DNA of 64,000 bases from Manis javanica (GCF_040802235.1 NC_133169.1:42477034-42541033); one strand, 5' to 3'; positions 1-14,200 are shown, counted from the first letter of the stretch. Notes: generated by a model from the letters alone, not told the origin. Numbers and translations are program-made.

Positions 1-1395
1 CTATGTATGCTAATTATAATATCGCTTAATCCACTTCTCTATCCCTCTCCACTCACCCTTCCCACCCCCTTCCCCTTGGTAACCACTAGGCTCTTCTTGG
101 AGTCTGTGAGTCTGCTGCTGCTTCATGTCTTCAGTTTGGCTTCATTGTTATGGTCCACAAATAAGTAAAATCATTTGGTGCTTGTCTTTCTCTGCTTGGA
201 TTATTTCACTGAGCATAATACCATCTAGATATATCCATGTTATTGCAAATGGTAGAATTTCTTGTCTTTTTATGTCTCAATAATATGCATCATGTATTAT
301 GTACCACATATTCTTTATCCATTCATCTACTAATGGAAACTTAGGTTGCTTCCAAATCTTGGCTACAGTGAATAGTGCTGTGATTAACAGGGGTGCATAT
401 GTTTTTATGAATCTGGGATCTTTTTTCTTCACATAAATTCCTAGGAGTGGAATTCCTGGGCCAAATGGTATTTCTATTTTTAGTTTTCTGATGCACCTCC
501 ATATTGCTTTCCACAACCATTGAACTAATTTACATTCCCACCAATAGTGTAGGATGCTTCTCTGTTCTCCACCTGCTCACCAGCATTTGTTGTTCCTTGT
601 CTTTTGGATGGTGGCCATCCGGTGTGATCTTAATTTGTATTTCCCTAATTAGCAATGTGGAGCATCTTTTCATGTGCCTGTTGGCCATCTGAATTTCTTC
701 TTTGGAGAATTGTCTATTTAGGTCCTCTGCCCATTTTTTATCAGTTTATTTGCTTTTTGGGTGTTGAGGCAAGTGAGTTCTTTATATATTTTGGAAGTTA
801 ATCCCTTACAGATAGATCGTTTGCAAATATATCCTCTATACTACGGGATGCCTTTTGTTCTGCTGATGGTGTCCTTTACTGAACAGAAGCTTTTTAGCTT
901 GATGTAGTCCCATTTGCTCATTTTTGCTTTTGTTTCCCTTGCCGAAGAAGATATGATCATGAAAAAGTTGCTCACGTTTATATTCAAGAGATTTTTGCCT
1001 ATGCTTTCTTCCAAGAGTTTTATGGTTTCATGACTTACATTCTTTGATCCATTTTGAGTTTACTTTTGTGTATGAGGTGAGACAATAATCCAGTTTCATT
1101 CTCTTACATGTAGCTGTCCCGTTTTGCCAACACAAGTTCTTTAAGCGGTTGTCATGTCCCCATTGTATATACATGGCTCGTTTTTCGTATATTAATTGAT
1201 CATATATGATTGGATATATATCTGCACTGTATATCCTGTTCCATCGATCTATGGGTCTGTGCTTGTGCCAGTACCAAATTGTCTTGATTTCTGTAGCTTT
1301 GTAGTAGAGCTAGAACTCAGGGAGCGTAACTCACCCATCTTTATTCTTCCTTCTCAGGATTGCTTGGAGATTCGGGGTCTTTTGTCATTCCATAT
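1..1395 (-). mobile_element. LINE-1 fragment, antisense, 5'-truncated
   Basis: Read on the minus strand this is the C-terminal part of L1 ORF2 followed by the 3' UTR. The stretch 516-277 encodes the familiar ORF2 tail with IPLLGIY and TVAKIWKQPKFP-like segments, broken by frameshifts. The order of segments matches the second L1 at 1396-7722: the motif near 1370 here corresponds to that near 3000 there. The copy ends abruptly near 1395, where the 3' end of the next L1 begins. It is either 5'-truncated or was interrupted by that insertion. The window starts inside its 3' UTR. Confidence 0.9.
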
Positions 1396-1789
1396 TAATT
1401 TCTTCTCATTAAGGTATTATTGATATGCACTCATGAATATTTCACATGAGAAAACAATGTGGTTACTACATTCACCCATTCATCAAGTCCTCACCCATAC
1501 CCCATTGCAGTCACTGTCCATCAGTGTAGTAAGATGCCACAGATTCGCTATTCGCCTTCTCTGTGCTACACTGCCTTCCCTGTAACCCCACACACAATGT
1601 CTACTAAACATAATCCCCCTCAATCCCCTTCTGTGTCCCTCCTGACCTGCCCTCCCACATCCCTCACCTTTGGTAACTGCTAGTCCTTTCTTGGAGGTCC
1701 GAGGCTGCTGCTGTTTTGTTCTTTCAGTTTTGCTTCTTTGTTATACTCCACAAATGAGGGAAATCATTTGGCACTTGTCTTTCTCCACC

Positions 1790-4700
1790 TGGCTTATATC
1801 ACTGAGCATAATATCCTTCAGCTCCATTCATGTTCTGGCAAATGGTAGGATTTGTTTTTTTCTTATGGCTGAATAGAATCACATTATGTATATGTACCAC
1901 CTCTTTATCCATTCATCTACTGATGGACACTTACGTTGCCTCCATTTCTTGGCTACTGTAAATAGTGCTGCATAAACACAGGGGTGCATATGTCTTTTTG
2001 AATCTGAGAACTTGTATTCTTTGGGTAAATACCTAGGAGTGGGTTTTCTGGATCAAATGGTATTTCTATTTTCATTTTTTTGAGGAACCTCAATATTGCT
2101 TTCCACAATGTTTGAACTAGCTTACATTCCCAACAGCAGTGTAGGAGGGTTCCCATTTCTCCACATTCTGGCCAACATTTGTTGTTGTTTGTCTTTTGGA
2201 TGGTGGTGATCCTTACTGGTGTGAGGTGATATATCATTGTGGTTTTCAATTTGCATTTCACTGATGATTAGTGATGTGGAGAATGTTTTCAAGTGCCTGT
2301 TGGCCCTCTGAACTTCTTCTTTGGAGAATTTCATGTTCATATCCTCTGCCCATTTTTTCATAGGGTTATTTGTTTTGGGTGTTGAGACGTGTGAGTTTCT
2401 TATATATTTTTGATGTTAACCCCTTGTCGAATATGCTGTTCAAAAATATATTCTCCCATACTGCATGATGTCTTTTGTTCTGTTGATGATGACTTTTGCC
2501 TTATAGAAACTTTTTAGTTTGATGTAGTCCCATGAGTTCATTTTTGCTTTTGTTTCCCTTTCTCGAGGAGATAGGTTCAAGAAGTTGCTCATATTTATAT
2601 TCAGGAGATGTTTGCCTATGTTGTCTTCTAAGAGTTTTATGTTTTCATGGCTTACATTCAAGTCGTTGATCCATTTTGAATTTACTTTTGTGTATTGGGT
2701 TAAACAAAAATCCAGTTTCATTCTCTTGCATGTAGCTGTCCAGTTTTGACACCACCATTTGTTAAAGAGGCTGTTATTTCCCCATTGTATATCCATTGCT
2801 CCTTTATCGTATATTAAATGACCATATATGGTTGGGTTTATATCTAGGCTGTATCGTCTGTTCCATTGGTCTGTGTGTGTGTCTGTTCTTGTGCCAGTAC
2901 CAAGTTGTCTTGATTACTGTGGCTTTGGCTAGAGCTTGAAGTCAGGGAGTGTAACCCCCCCCAGCTTTAGTCTTCCTTCTCAAGATTGCTTGGCTATTCG
3001 GGGTCTTTTGTGGTTGCATATGAACTTTAGAACTATTTGCTCTGGTTCATTGAAGAATGCTGTCGGTATTTTGATAGGGATTGCATTGAATCTGTAGATT
3101 GCTTTAGGCAGGATGGCCATTTTGACAATATTAATTCTTCCTAGCCATGAGCACGGGATGTGTTTCCATTTATTGGTACCTTCTTTAATTTCTCTCATGA
3201 GGGTCTTGTAGTTTTCAGAGTACAAGTTTTTCACTTCCTTGGTTAGGTTTATTTCCAGGTATTTTATTCTTTTTGATGCAATTGTGAATGGAATTTTTTT
3301 TCTGATATCTTTTACTGGTAATTTCATGGTTAGTGTACAGGAATGCAACAGATTTCTGTGTATTAATTTTCTAACCTGCAACTTTGCTGAATTCAGATAT
3401 TAGATCTAGTAGTTTTGGTGTAGATTCCTTAAGGATTTTTAGGTACAGTATCAGGTCATCTGCAAACAGTGACAGTTTAACTTCTTCTTTACCAATCTGG
3501 ATGACCTTTATTTTTGTGTTGTTTAATTGCTGTAGAGAGAACCTCCAGAACTAGGTTGAATAAAAGTGTAGAGAGGGGACATCCTTGTCCTGTTCCTGAA
3601 CTAAAAAGTAAGGCTTTCAGCTTCTCGCTGTTAAGTCTAATGTTGACTGTGGGTTGTCATATATGACCTTTATTATGTTGAGGTACTTGCCCTCTATACC
3701 CATTTTGTTGAGAGTCTATCACGAATGGATGGTGAATTTTGTCAAGTGCTTTTTAGGCATCTATGGAGATAGTCATGTGGTTTTTGTCCTTCTTTTTGTT
3801 GATGTGGTGGCTGATGATGGATTTTCAAATATTGTACCATCCTTGTATCCCTGGAATAAATCCTACTTGGTCATGGTGGATGATGTTTTCAATGTATTTA
3901 TTAAATCAGCTTGCTAATATTTTGTTGAGTACTTTTGCATCTAGGTTCATCAGGGATATTGATCTGTAATTTTCCTTTTTTGTGTTGTCTTTGCCTGGTT
4001 TTGGTATTAAAGTGATGCTGGCCTCATAGAATTAGTTTGGAAGTATTCCCTCCTCTTCTACTTTTTGGAAAACTTTAAGGAGGATGGGTAATATGTCTTC
4101 AGTAAATGTTTGATTAAAATTCAGCTGTGAAGCCCTCTGGTCCAGGGATTTTCTTCTTAGGTAGTTTTTTGATTACCAATTCAATCTTGTTACTGGTTAT
4201 TGGTCTGTTCAGATTTTGTTTCTTTCTGGGTCAGCCTTGGAAGGTGGTATTTTTCTAGAAATCTGTCCATTTCTTCTAGATTATGCAGTTTTTTAGCATG
4301 TTATTTTGTATTGCAATCTCTGATAATTCTTTGTATTTCTGTGGTGTCCTTCATGATTTTTCCTTTCTCATTTTTTATTCTGTTTATGTGTGTAGACTCT
4401 CTTTTTTATGTATAAGTCTGACTTGGGGGTTTATCTATTTGATTTATTTTCTCAAAGAACAAGCTCTTGCTTTCATTGATTCTTTGTATTGTTTTATTCT
4501 TCTTGATTTTATTTATTTATGTTCTAATCTTTATTATGCCCCTCCTTCTACTGAATTTGTGTCTCCTTTGTTCTTTTTATAGTTTCGTTAAATGCAGGTT
4601 TTGGCTGTTCATATCTGATTGTTTTTCTCTCCTGAGGTAGGCCTGTATTGCAATATACTTCCCTCTTAGCATGGCTTTTGCTGCATTCCACAGACTTTGG

Positions 4701-5545
4701 GGTTCTGAATTATTGTTTTCATTACCTACATATATTGCTTGATCTCTGTTTTTATTTGGTTATTGATCCATTGGTTATTTAGGGGCATGTTCTGAAGCCT
4801 CCTTGTGTTTGTGCGATTTTTTGTTTTCTTTGCAGGATTTATTTTTAATTTCATACCTTTGGGGTCTGAAAAGCTGTTTGTACAATTTCAATCTTTTTTA
4901 ATTTACCAATGGTCTTGTGTGGCCTAGTATATGATCTATTCTTGAAAATGTTCCATGTGCACTTGAGAAGAATGTGTATCCTGTTGCTTTTTGGTGGCGT
5001 GTTCTACAGACGTCTCTTAGGTCCATCTGTTCTAACGTGTTGTTCAGTGCCTCTGTCTCCTTACTTATTTTCTGTCTGGTTGATCTGTCCTTGTATTGAG
5101 TGGTGAGTTCAAGTCTCCTAAAATGAATGCATTGCATTCTATTTCCCCTTTCAATTCTGTGAGCATTTTTTCACATTTTTGGGTGCTCTATGTTTGGTGC
5201 ACGGACATTTCTAATGGTTACATCCTCTTGTTGGACTGACCCCTTCATCATTATGTAATGTCCTTCTTTTGTTTTCTCCTGTGACTTCCTTTGTTTTGAA
5301 GTCTTTTTTTATCTGATACAAGTACTGCAACTCCTGCTTTTTTCTCCCTATTTAGCTGCGTGAAATATCTTTTTCCACCCCTTGATTTTTAATCTGTGTA
5401 GGTCTTTGTGTTTGAAGTGAGACTCTTGTGGGCAACATATGTATGGGTCTTGTTTTTTTTATCCCTTCTGTAACTCTATGTCTTTTGTTTGGTGCATTCA
5501 GTCCTTACATTTAGAGTTATTATCGATAGATATGTAGTTTGCCAT
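1790..5545 (-). pseudogene. L1 ORF2 (endonuclease / reverse transcriptase) relic
   Basis: Broken reading frame of the L1 replicase, about 3.75 kb, close to the usual ORF2 length. Visible landmarks on the minus strand are an endonuclease-type SRIDHILGH motif (around 4910-4950), the reverse-transcriptase FADD active-site motif encoded at 3466-3455, and the C-terminal Cys-containing region with CWECK near 2120. The frame is split into pieces (for example 5137-4898, 3381-2980, 2796-2440, 2361-2122, 2261-1953) by frameshifts and stops, so no functional protein is possible. Confidence 0.85.
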
Positions 5546-5974
5546 TGCAGGTTTTAGATTTGTGGTAACCAAAGGTTCAAGGGCATCTTATTTAGTATCT
5601 AAAAGCCTAATTTAACTTGTTTATCATGCAATTTCAAACAAAATTTAAAGAATTTTTTTCTCCATTTTCTTCCTCCTCCACTCTTTATATACTAGGTGTC
5701 ATATTCTGTACTCTTTCTGTATCCCTTCACTGATTTTGAGGGTAGTTTATTTAATTTCCCATTTGCTTAGCAATTAATTGGTCTACTTTCTTCACTGTGG
5801 TTTTATTTTCTGTGGTGACAGCTATTTAGCCTTTGGAGCACTCCCATCTAGAGCAGTGCCTTTGAAATGTACCAGAGAGATGGTTTGGTTTCTGGAAGGT
5901 AAATTCCCTCAACTTTTGCATTTCTGGAAATGGTTTAATACTTCCATCAAATTTAAATGAAAATATTGTCAGGT

Positions 5975-6719
5975 AGAGTATTCTTCATTCAAGGCCCTTT
6001 TGTTTCATTGCATTAAATGTATCATGCCACTCCCTTCTGGCCTTTAAGATTTCAGCTGACAAGTGTGATGACAGCCTGATGGGTTTTCTTTGTATCTAAT
6101 CTTTTTTTTCTCTCTGGATACTCTGAATATTCTGTCCTTGTCCGTGATCTTTGCATTTTTATTATTATGTGTCTTGGTGCTGTCTTCCTTGGGTCCCTTG
6201 TGTGTTGGCAGATCTGTGCACCTCCATGGCCTGAGAGAACATTTCCTTCCCAAGATTGAGGTGTTTTCAGCAAATATATCCTCAAAGACACTTTCTTTCC
6301 TTTTTTACTTTTCTTTCTCTCCTACTGGTACCCCTGTAATATGAACATTGCTTCTTTTGAATTGGTTACACAGTTCTCTTAATACACTTTCATTCCTAGA
6401 GATTCTTTTTTCTCTCTCCACCTCAGGTTCTTTGTATTTCTGTTCCCTAATTTCTATTTCATTAATCATCTCCTTTACCTCATCTTATCTGCTTTTTATA
6501 TCCCTCCATTGTATAGCATTCATTTAGATGCTATATTTTTCAAAGTTTCTGTCTCTTTGTTGAAAATCTCCCTGAGGTCTTCAAAATTTTTCTGTAGCTC
6601 TGTGAACATGTTTGTGATTTTTATTTTGAAATCTGTATCAGGAAGATTGGTGATTCAGTTTCACTTAGCCTTCTTTCTGGTGTTTGAGGGATTTTGGTTT
6701 GTACCAGGTTTTTTGCCAT
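5975..6719 (-). pseudogene. L1 ORF1 (RNA-binding chaperone) relic
   Basis: The relic begins at an ATG on the minus strand at 6719-6717. The 3' part has the conserved region that in other L1 copies ends ORF1 (around 6050-6000, where the related sense copy reads LQARRE). The frame is interrupted several times (6291-6052 and 6253-6044 are different frames of the same stretch). Identification rests on position between a 5' UTR and ORF2 and on similarity to the sense copy at 30320-31010. Confidence 0.75.
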
Positions 6720-7722
6720 TTCATATTTCTAATGAATCCTACTGAATAGTAACTTTGTGTAGGCAGTGGCCTCTAGTGCCCAGAAGCTCTACTCTCCAGA
6801 GCTGTCCAGCCCCTGGAGCAAAGGCAGGGGTCAGAGGTGCACAGGGCCAGCACCTTCTGGGAAAAAAGAGCACTTTCCCCATCTTCCTGGCCACAGTGCC
6901 TGCCTCCAATGCCAGAGTCAGTGGGCCAAGAGTGCAAGATGGATTCTCTAAGCTACACCTTTGTTGGTGCTGTAGGTGGGGCTGCCCTCTGGCTGGCCCG
7001 GGATGATGGTGGTGTCAGCAGGTTTGTGCACTAGTGCTGGCTGGGAAGAAGGAGCCACAGGCTGCATATTGCACTGGGTAGGCCTTGGCACTGTGTTGCC
7101 AGCCAGGGGGATGAAGTGCATGGAGCTTCTGAAAGTTCCCAATCTGCTCTGCTGAGTGTGCCAGGATGATTTTGTGCACCTGTCTTTTCTCCTGGCAGCA
7201 AGCTCTGTGTTATCCTTGTCCCTTTAGCAGCCTTCTCACTGTTAGGAAGTCTTTCAAAGTGCCTGCCTTTCTTTTGTTCCAGCATAACCAGTTGTGGGTA
7301 GCTGTTTTCCACAAGTAGTTAGAATCTAGTCTTTCTGAGTATTCTGCCTGTCTTTGCTTTCCAACCCCTCTAATCTCCAGAGAATAATGTAATGTGGGTT
7401 TATGCTCCCAGAGCAGATCTCCAGGGGTGGGTATTTAGCAGTCCTGGGCTTCTACTCTCTCCCCCTCCATATCTCTTCCTCCCGCTCTTGAGCTTAGGTG
7501 GGAGAGGGCTTGTGTCACACAGGATCACAGGTTTCTTTACCCTTTCCATGAGATCTTCTCTTTTCCCCAGATGTAAGCTGTCTGTTGCATGTAAGCTGTC
7601 TGTTGCATTCTTCTTTCCAATCGCTCTTTCAGGATTAGTTGTATTTGCTGTATTTTCGTGTTATACGTGGTTTGGGGAGGAGGTTTCTGCCTCACTTCTC
7701 ACACAGCCATCTTGTTTAATCT
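6720..7722 (-). promoter_or_regulatory. L1 5' UTR (internal promoter region), with 18-bp tandem repeat
   Basis: GC-richer leader of the antisense L1. In this family it carries the internal promoter. It matches the leader of the sense copy at 29370-30318. An 18-bp unit is repeated twice in tandem at 7571-7588 and 7589-7606. The short ORFs here are chance frames of the leader. Confidence 0.7.
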
Positions 7723-10700
7723 CCATAAGACTTTATTCTTAATAAAAATTTTGCCTTCAGTTTTTCCATCACTTTGTCCTGTATCAGTTGCTCACCAAGT
7801 TGGTAGTACTTACCAGCATTTACACGAATATTTAACAAAAACTCTAAATTCACTTATATTTCAAAGTCTTGTTCATATCCCATGTCTACCATAATCTTCA
7901 CTCATTTTACCAGCTAGTTATGATCCTAAACCTCCTAATTTCCTAGAACTTTATGCATATCCCTCTTTAGAACTTAACAATTTCTACCTTATAATAAATG
8001 ATCTATAACCAGCATTATCTGCTGAACCCAAGGTCCTTAAATCTTATCTTCTAGTGGATAAGCAGGAGGTCTAGGCCTCTGAAGCAGGACTCAGTAGCAG
8101 AGCTATATGTCGGAACTGACACAGATGGTGCACAGCAGAAGCAAGGAAGAACCAGTCAGCAAACTGGTGAAAAATAAGGAAGAGCAAACTGGCATTCAAG
8201 GAATAAGGAATCAGGACTTGAGAAAATAGCTGAAGGAGTGGCCCAACACAAAAAGAGGATCCACAGAGAAAGGTTGGTAAGAGAAAACAGAGAAAGTAAT
8301 AGAAGGGTTAGCATGGCAGAGCCTGGAAAGATGCCATATCAACAGTGTAGCTCAGTCCTTGACCAAGCCCGTTGGCTAAGGCCCTAAAGGTTCTGAATCC
8401 TTTGGAACACTTAAGGGGAAGGAATATGTCTTAAAAAACTGAATTTAGAGTCAGAAGAGCTGGGGTGAAGTATGAGCTTGACATTTTCTAGCTGTATGAC
8501 TTGGCAAGGCATCACTCTGAACTTCAGGTTCCTTTTCTACAAAAAAGAGATTAGCACCTGTTCACATGGTCATTCTAAAGAATAAATAATTTATGTGAAA
8601 GTTCTTTACAACTTTAAGAATACAAATGTAAGGTATTATTAAAATACCATAGTATTCTGCTATGTAAATAAATTTTGCTCATTTTTTTAATGTGGAAAAT
8701 TTTTCAGACCCATATTTAGGAATGAACTTTTATTATGATTGGATAGTGATCATTTTACCATAAAAAGTAAAAAAATATATTTGAATATAAATGTGTTGAA
8801 GGGTATTGTTCCACTATAATATTATTTGATTTCTCAGTATGAATTTAGCTATTATATTTTCTGCTTTTATTGTGTAGAAAGAACAATCCTTGATCTCCTG
8901 TCCACCTCTGACCCTTCTCCACCCCATCCCTGTGGATGTGTGGGTACATCTATTAATTACCTGTCAGGCCTCTGAAGCCATTCCAGACAAAATTTATTAA
9001 ATCTTTCCTTGACTAAACTAATCTTCAATTTCATCAAGAAGTTGTGGAGTATTCAAAAAATCTAAGTTCCCTTTCATTTGTTTAATTAGTGGACCATTTT
9101 CGGTCTTTTCTCAAAATATTACGAAATTTTAAAAAGACACTTTTAAAATGAGATATTCAACAAAAAGTAATGGAGAGCAATGAATGGGAAGAGGATAATA
9201 CTGACATATGAGCAATCTCTAGAGAAAAGACAGAAATTTTTGTTTAATAATACAATTAAAATTCTACTGGAAGATGAAAAAAATGAGATATTTGACCTAG
9301 CATCCTATGAAACACCATCCATTTAAGTTCTGGTGTTCAACGTAAATGAGGTTTGAGTTAAGCATGAGTGAAAAACAAGTGCTTAAGTTTATACACTTGC
9401 AAAAAAATAGTCGATTTTATACAATATATTCTACATACATGATTGCTTTTATAAGTATTAGGATAAATAACACATGAGCTATTGAACAATAAATCAGATG
9501 AAAATGAAAGAAAACATTATGTTGTGAAACCTAAACACATAAACTTTTCTTTGTCCATTTTACCTCAGCAAAGTTGGGGGAAAAAAAGTACTAGTATTAG
9601 TTAATAAGAAAAGAAAACTAAAAATAGTATTAACTTATATTTAGAATGTGCTTCATCACTACTTTTTCTATATTGGTACACTGTAATCTCTTATTACCTA
9701 AGGGGAAAATAAAAAAAAGAAATCTGAAAATAACTATCAATTTAATAATTTAAATTAAAAATTGAGGATGATGACTGCAGTGGCTGCTGCTAGAATTTTA
9801 CTACTACTTTAGGATTCTGAATAAATTAATAATTTACAAGCCTCTGAATAAATTTGAATACTTCAGAGAAAATAGATATGAAAGAGTGAACATAAAACTG
9901 AAATTCCCTTACTAAATGCTTCCTAATGTAACATTTTCTAGAATATTATCCAATGAAAAATATCAAGTATGAATAAATCAACAAGAAAGAATAATTTATG
10001 TAAGTGCAATGACAGTTTCAGCTAATTCAAACAGACTTTGAAGCTAAAGCCCTTAGCAGTCAGCACCTTCCCCTTTATTTAAAAAATAATACTAAATCAC
10101 TGATTAAGCAGTTTAAGTGTATACATCAAAGGATCAATAATACTGAATACTCAGTAAAAAATAACTTCCAAAACCTTAAACTTGTAGGTATCAAGTGAGA
10201 CCCCAAATAAAATATCAAAATCTAATACAATTTATCAAATATTTTAAAGTAACTCAGTCGAAATCACACAGAAGTCTGTATCTTTATGTTAGAAAACGCA
10301 AGATATTTTTGATCAGTCTTTTGCTTTGAAATCATTCCAAAATTTAAAAGATATATCTTCTAAAAATATACTAATTAAAAAAAGTATTAGTAAAATTTAA
10401 TAACTAATAATTTAATACTTAAGAAAACATATTCAATTTTTAGAAAGAATACATTATTTGATTTAAATAATTTTTATTTCCTATACCAATCACATTAGGT
10501 AATATTTTAATGTCAGTGATTTGGGACCAGTAATTAGATGTATAGGACATTGAATAATATTACTCCTAGTATTCACACTAATTCTCTAAACAATGACTAA
10601 ATAGTGATATTATCAAAACCATACTCATGAAAAATCTACTTCAAGTTCTAAATGACATTTCTCTCAAATTTACCCTTACAAAAAGTATTGAATCATCATG

Positions 10701-11193
10701 CTCATTTTATAATATATATTCATAAACAAAAGTAAACATCCACAATTTTAATATATTTTAATGTGCACATCAAAATTCAGTACACTTTCATTAATTAACA
10801 GCAGCTATATCTACAGGAATTTTTAGGGAACAGAAATTGTCTTTATAAAAAGATATTCTTAAATCCACACAATTTAAAAATTCTTCAAAAGAACTTAAGT
10901 TTGAGGACAATTACAGCTGAGAATACTACATTATTTTTTATTTTGAACCACCGTAAATCTGATTAGTTAGTATGACATCAATTTACTGAGTAATCATAGT
11001 ATAGAAAGAGCTAAATATTCATATGACTCTTTTAAGTACAAGATTAACCATTTAAAGCATAGAATCACTAGTAAAACTGATTATAACATAAAGGTAACTT
11101 GAAAATATACCAAAAAAAACCCACTTTGCCTGTATATACTTCAAAAATGATATAATTAGACATTTTAAAAAGGTAGCTCTCTTTAATACTTAC
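7723..11193. other. AT-rich non-coding sequence
   Basis: There is no credible ORF, exon or RNA gene. If the UBR3-like copy extended further 3', its next exon would lie here. I looked for sequence encoding the residues that follow the NQ junction in UBR3 and did not see it. The one recognisable element is a MIR at 8430-8640. The rest (long A/T runs, many short poly-A stretches) is featureless by eye. Confidence 0.6.
8430..8640 (+). repeat. MIR SINE relic
   Basis: Matches the MIR layout in sense orientation: a 'gagtcagaagagctggg' start, then the loss-of-ions style core with 'gacttggcaaggcatcactctgaact', then 'caggttccttttctac'. It is heavily diverged. Confidence 0.75.
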
Positions 11194-11283
11194 TTAAACA
11201 AGACCTTTTGCCATCTGTGCTTGCACCACCCACCTGAGCACAAATTGCCTCCTCAATGAATTAATTCAAGTTTCAAACTGGTT
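11194..11283 (-). pseudogene. UBR3P: UBR3-like exon v with TGA and 4-bp insertion
   Basis: 90 bp. The acceptor is cttacag and the donor GTAAGT. With the split codon from exon iv it reads RTSLKLELIH, then TGA, then GGNLCSGG. The parent has Arg (CGA-type) at the stop. After SGG there are 4 extra bases in a GGTGGGTGGTG run. Allowing for them the sequence resumes as ASTDGKRSCL. The parental exon should be 86 bp by codon count, so 90 bp agrees with one 4-bp insertion. These are the two clear disabling lesions of the fragment. Confidence 0.85.
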
Positions 11284-14200
11284 CTGTAAGTAAAACATTA
11301 AAATATATCTTAGTCATTAGGCTGAAGCAATATTTCAAAATTTATTTTATTAATATGTCTGAATCAACCCAAATAGTAAAGTTCTTCAACTTTATTATTT
11401 GCTGAAGTATAGTATATGCATATCAGTAATAATCATATTTTATGTATTAGAACTAAAAAGGGAAACAGTTCATCTATCCTTACTTACATGTTCATATTTC
11501 CACCTGCATAACTGCACACGTTATGGTGTAATTGTTGCAAAACCTCAACTGTTGGCAAATACTAGAATGTAGGCCTTAAGAAAAAAACTGTAACACATTT
11601 CATAAACCTGCATATGAATCTGTTGAAAGCATTTGCACTCCAACTGTTAGCCACTAATTAGGTCGTTTCTGTCATATAAGACACAAAGGCAGGCATACCA
11701 ATTTTCCTAGCAGAGAAATGGTTGTCACTCGTTGGAGCTTAGATGGTGTCTAGAAATCAGTATTAAGAAACAAAATCACTAACACTAAAGCAGCTATGAG
11801 CAACACATTTAATCAACGGCAGTCTCTTTCATGGACTTCTAATATTACAGTTTAATTAAAATATATTGTATAACTATTAACACTGCTAAACATCAGTACT
11901 GTTCATACAGATCTGAATTTATAGTACTTAATGATCATTAGCTTACAGGATAGAAATAATTGTTAAATTGACATTTCAAAAATCAAATTGATGCAGAATT
12001 CACAAATTTATACAAAAACAGTAACAGTAAAATAGCCAATTTTGCCAAAATAAATGAAAATTCAGAAACATAAGTTGTATTTTTACTTCAATTAATAAAA
12101 ACACACATTTAGTTGCCACAATTAAAGATGAATAAGCTAGTTTATATCGAAGATATGCATTTAACACTAGTGGTTAGACTTCCCCCATCTTAACCACAAA
12201 AAAGGGCAAAGTTTCAAGCTTACACTTGGCAAGTGAATTCAAGAAAGATACCTTATTTGATTTAAAACAAAACATTTTGAACTGTTTTCATTTTATTTTG
12301 AACACACAATGTCTGAAATGTTATTTTCATGTATTTACTTACAAATACAAACTGTTAAAAATAATATTCCTAAGTCTGTATGTTTGCCACCCATTTCTGA
12401 AGGAACGCTTTAATGCTCTCTACTGGGTGGGGGGGACAATTTAATATTGATAATCTTCCTGCTCAGAGCTCCATCTGGTTGCTGCCGATAAGGGCATCTG
12501 AGTGACTAGGGAACTTTCCACCCTTCAGGCGATTTGCATTGCTCTCTGAACTTCTAAAAACCTACCAGCAAGGAAGCAGGGACAAGGATTTCATATCAGT
12601 GGACAGAAAGCGGGCGGAGACCAGCATGTGTTCCTTCATCAAGGGGAACATAAATGAGATCAATACATTTTGTTTTCACAAATCTTCTGTTGCCTAATCT
12701 GTAGAAAAAAATTAATGGCTACATTCTCTTATAAAAACTAAGATTTCCTAGATTGTACTTTTAAAAGAGCTACAGAAACATGATCAATTACTATAAATGA
12801 ATGTCAGAACCAGAATGCCAATCTTTATTTCAACATACTTTGAAAAATATTCATTAAAATATAAATACAAGCACAATTCTGTTTATTCAATCATCAAGTA
12901 AGATATTTTAAAGGATGACAAACATGTTACCAAGAATTTTATTTGAAAAAATAACAGAAAGAAAACTACTAAATGTAATTATTTCTGATTATGGGTGGAA
13001 GATCTCCAACACAACTTTTCATGTGAGTTAAAAACACAAAAACTACCTATCCAAAGGGTAAAACTCTCTATGTCAGAGGCCCTACCCATCAGCCTGCCCA
13101 TATTTCATTTAATCAAAATAGTTCCCTTGACACTTCCTGGAGGAAAGAAACACAACTGCAGCACATGCCCCACGTCTGATTTTCAGTCACTGCTGAAAAT
13201 CCCAACACAGTCTTCAGCTCCTGTCCCCCTGAATGGGATGCTGTAAAAATAAGATGCCCTGGGAGCAGGAGTTTTCTGGGCCTTTTTGTTCTCAACAGAC
13301 TCTACTTTCTGTATTTTCTAACACAAATACCTTCAAGTTAGTTTGGAAGGGAAAAAAAGAGAAAATCTCTACATTGGAAAGAATGATGAGACAGACTGCT
13401 TCCAGATTCACATAGTGGCCACCTAGAAATCCCAGACAAAAACTCCTCCATGTCCCAGCTTCTATTTACATGACCAGGGTCTGCTTTTCCCTTCTACCCC
13501 ATATCAGCACTAACTTCTATTTTTAGAGCTATAATTTGAAAAAGAAATGGGTATATATACGTACACACACACAGAGACACTCAAACACATACTGGTATAG
13601 TATAGATTCAAGGCCTGAGCTTACCACCTACTGTCTGAACAAGTTACTGGTTTCCAGAGAAAAAAATATCTTCATCCATACAAGACTCAGCTCAAGCTAA
13701 CTCCTTCAGGAGTTAGCAAGAACTAATCCCTTCTTCTTAGGACAGGAAAGAAGCACTTCCACATATTTTATATTTCAATTTGCTCATTTTTGCTTCTGAA
13801 GCTCTTCAGCACTTTTTCAATATGATATAGTTTTTTTAACAAACTGTATTCCATTGTACACAGATTGGTGTTTATTAGTTTTGTCTGTCCAACCAAATAT
13901 AAATTCCCAGAGAGCAGAGACAATTTCAGGTAACAGCTTCTAAATCCCTGATGGTAACTAGCAAATTGTTCAAACAATTCTTATGAACTGACAACAACCT
14001 CTTTGTTTTTATATGTAACCAATGATAAGATTCTCATTAGTCCCCAGTTCATTTTTTCTTTTGATGGTCCTTCCTTCCATTCCCTTAAACCCAGCAGTGA
14101 ACCAACAAGAAAGAGGGGTGGGGAGCAGGGGGAGATTATTTGTTTCTACAAAATAATATTTTAGTTTTAAAAATGATTCGTAATTTGATATTCTAGCTAG

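Larger units (their letters stand above)
1396..7722 (-). mobile_element. LINE-1, nearly full length, antisense
   Basis: About 6.3 kb with all L1 parts in order on the minus strand: GC-richer 5' UTR (7722-6720), ORF1 relic, short inter-ORF stretch, ORF2 relic and 3' UTR (about 1790-1396). Its 5' end resembles the 5' end of the sense copy near 29370. Both ORFs carry many frameshifts and stops, so the copy is dead. No target-site duplication was obvious by eye. Confidence 0.92.

Noticed and set aside
12460-12650. GC-richer patch as a possible extra exon or retrocopy
   Set aside because: No open frame with a recognisable motif and no convincing splice borders.
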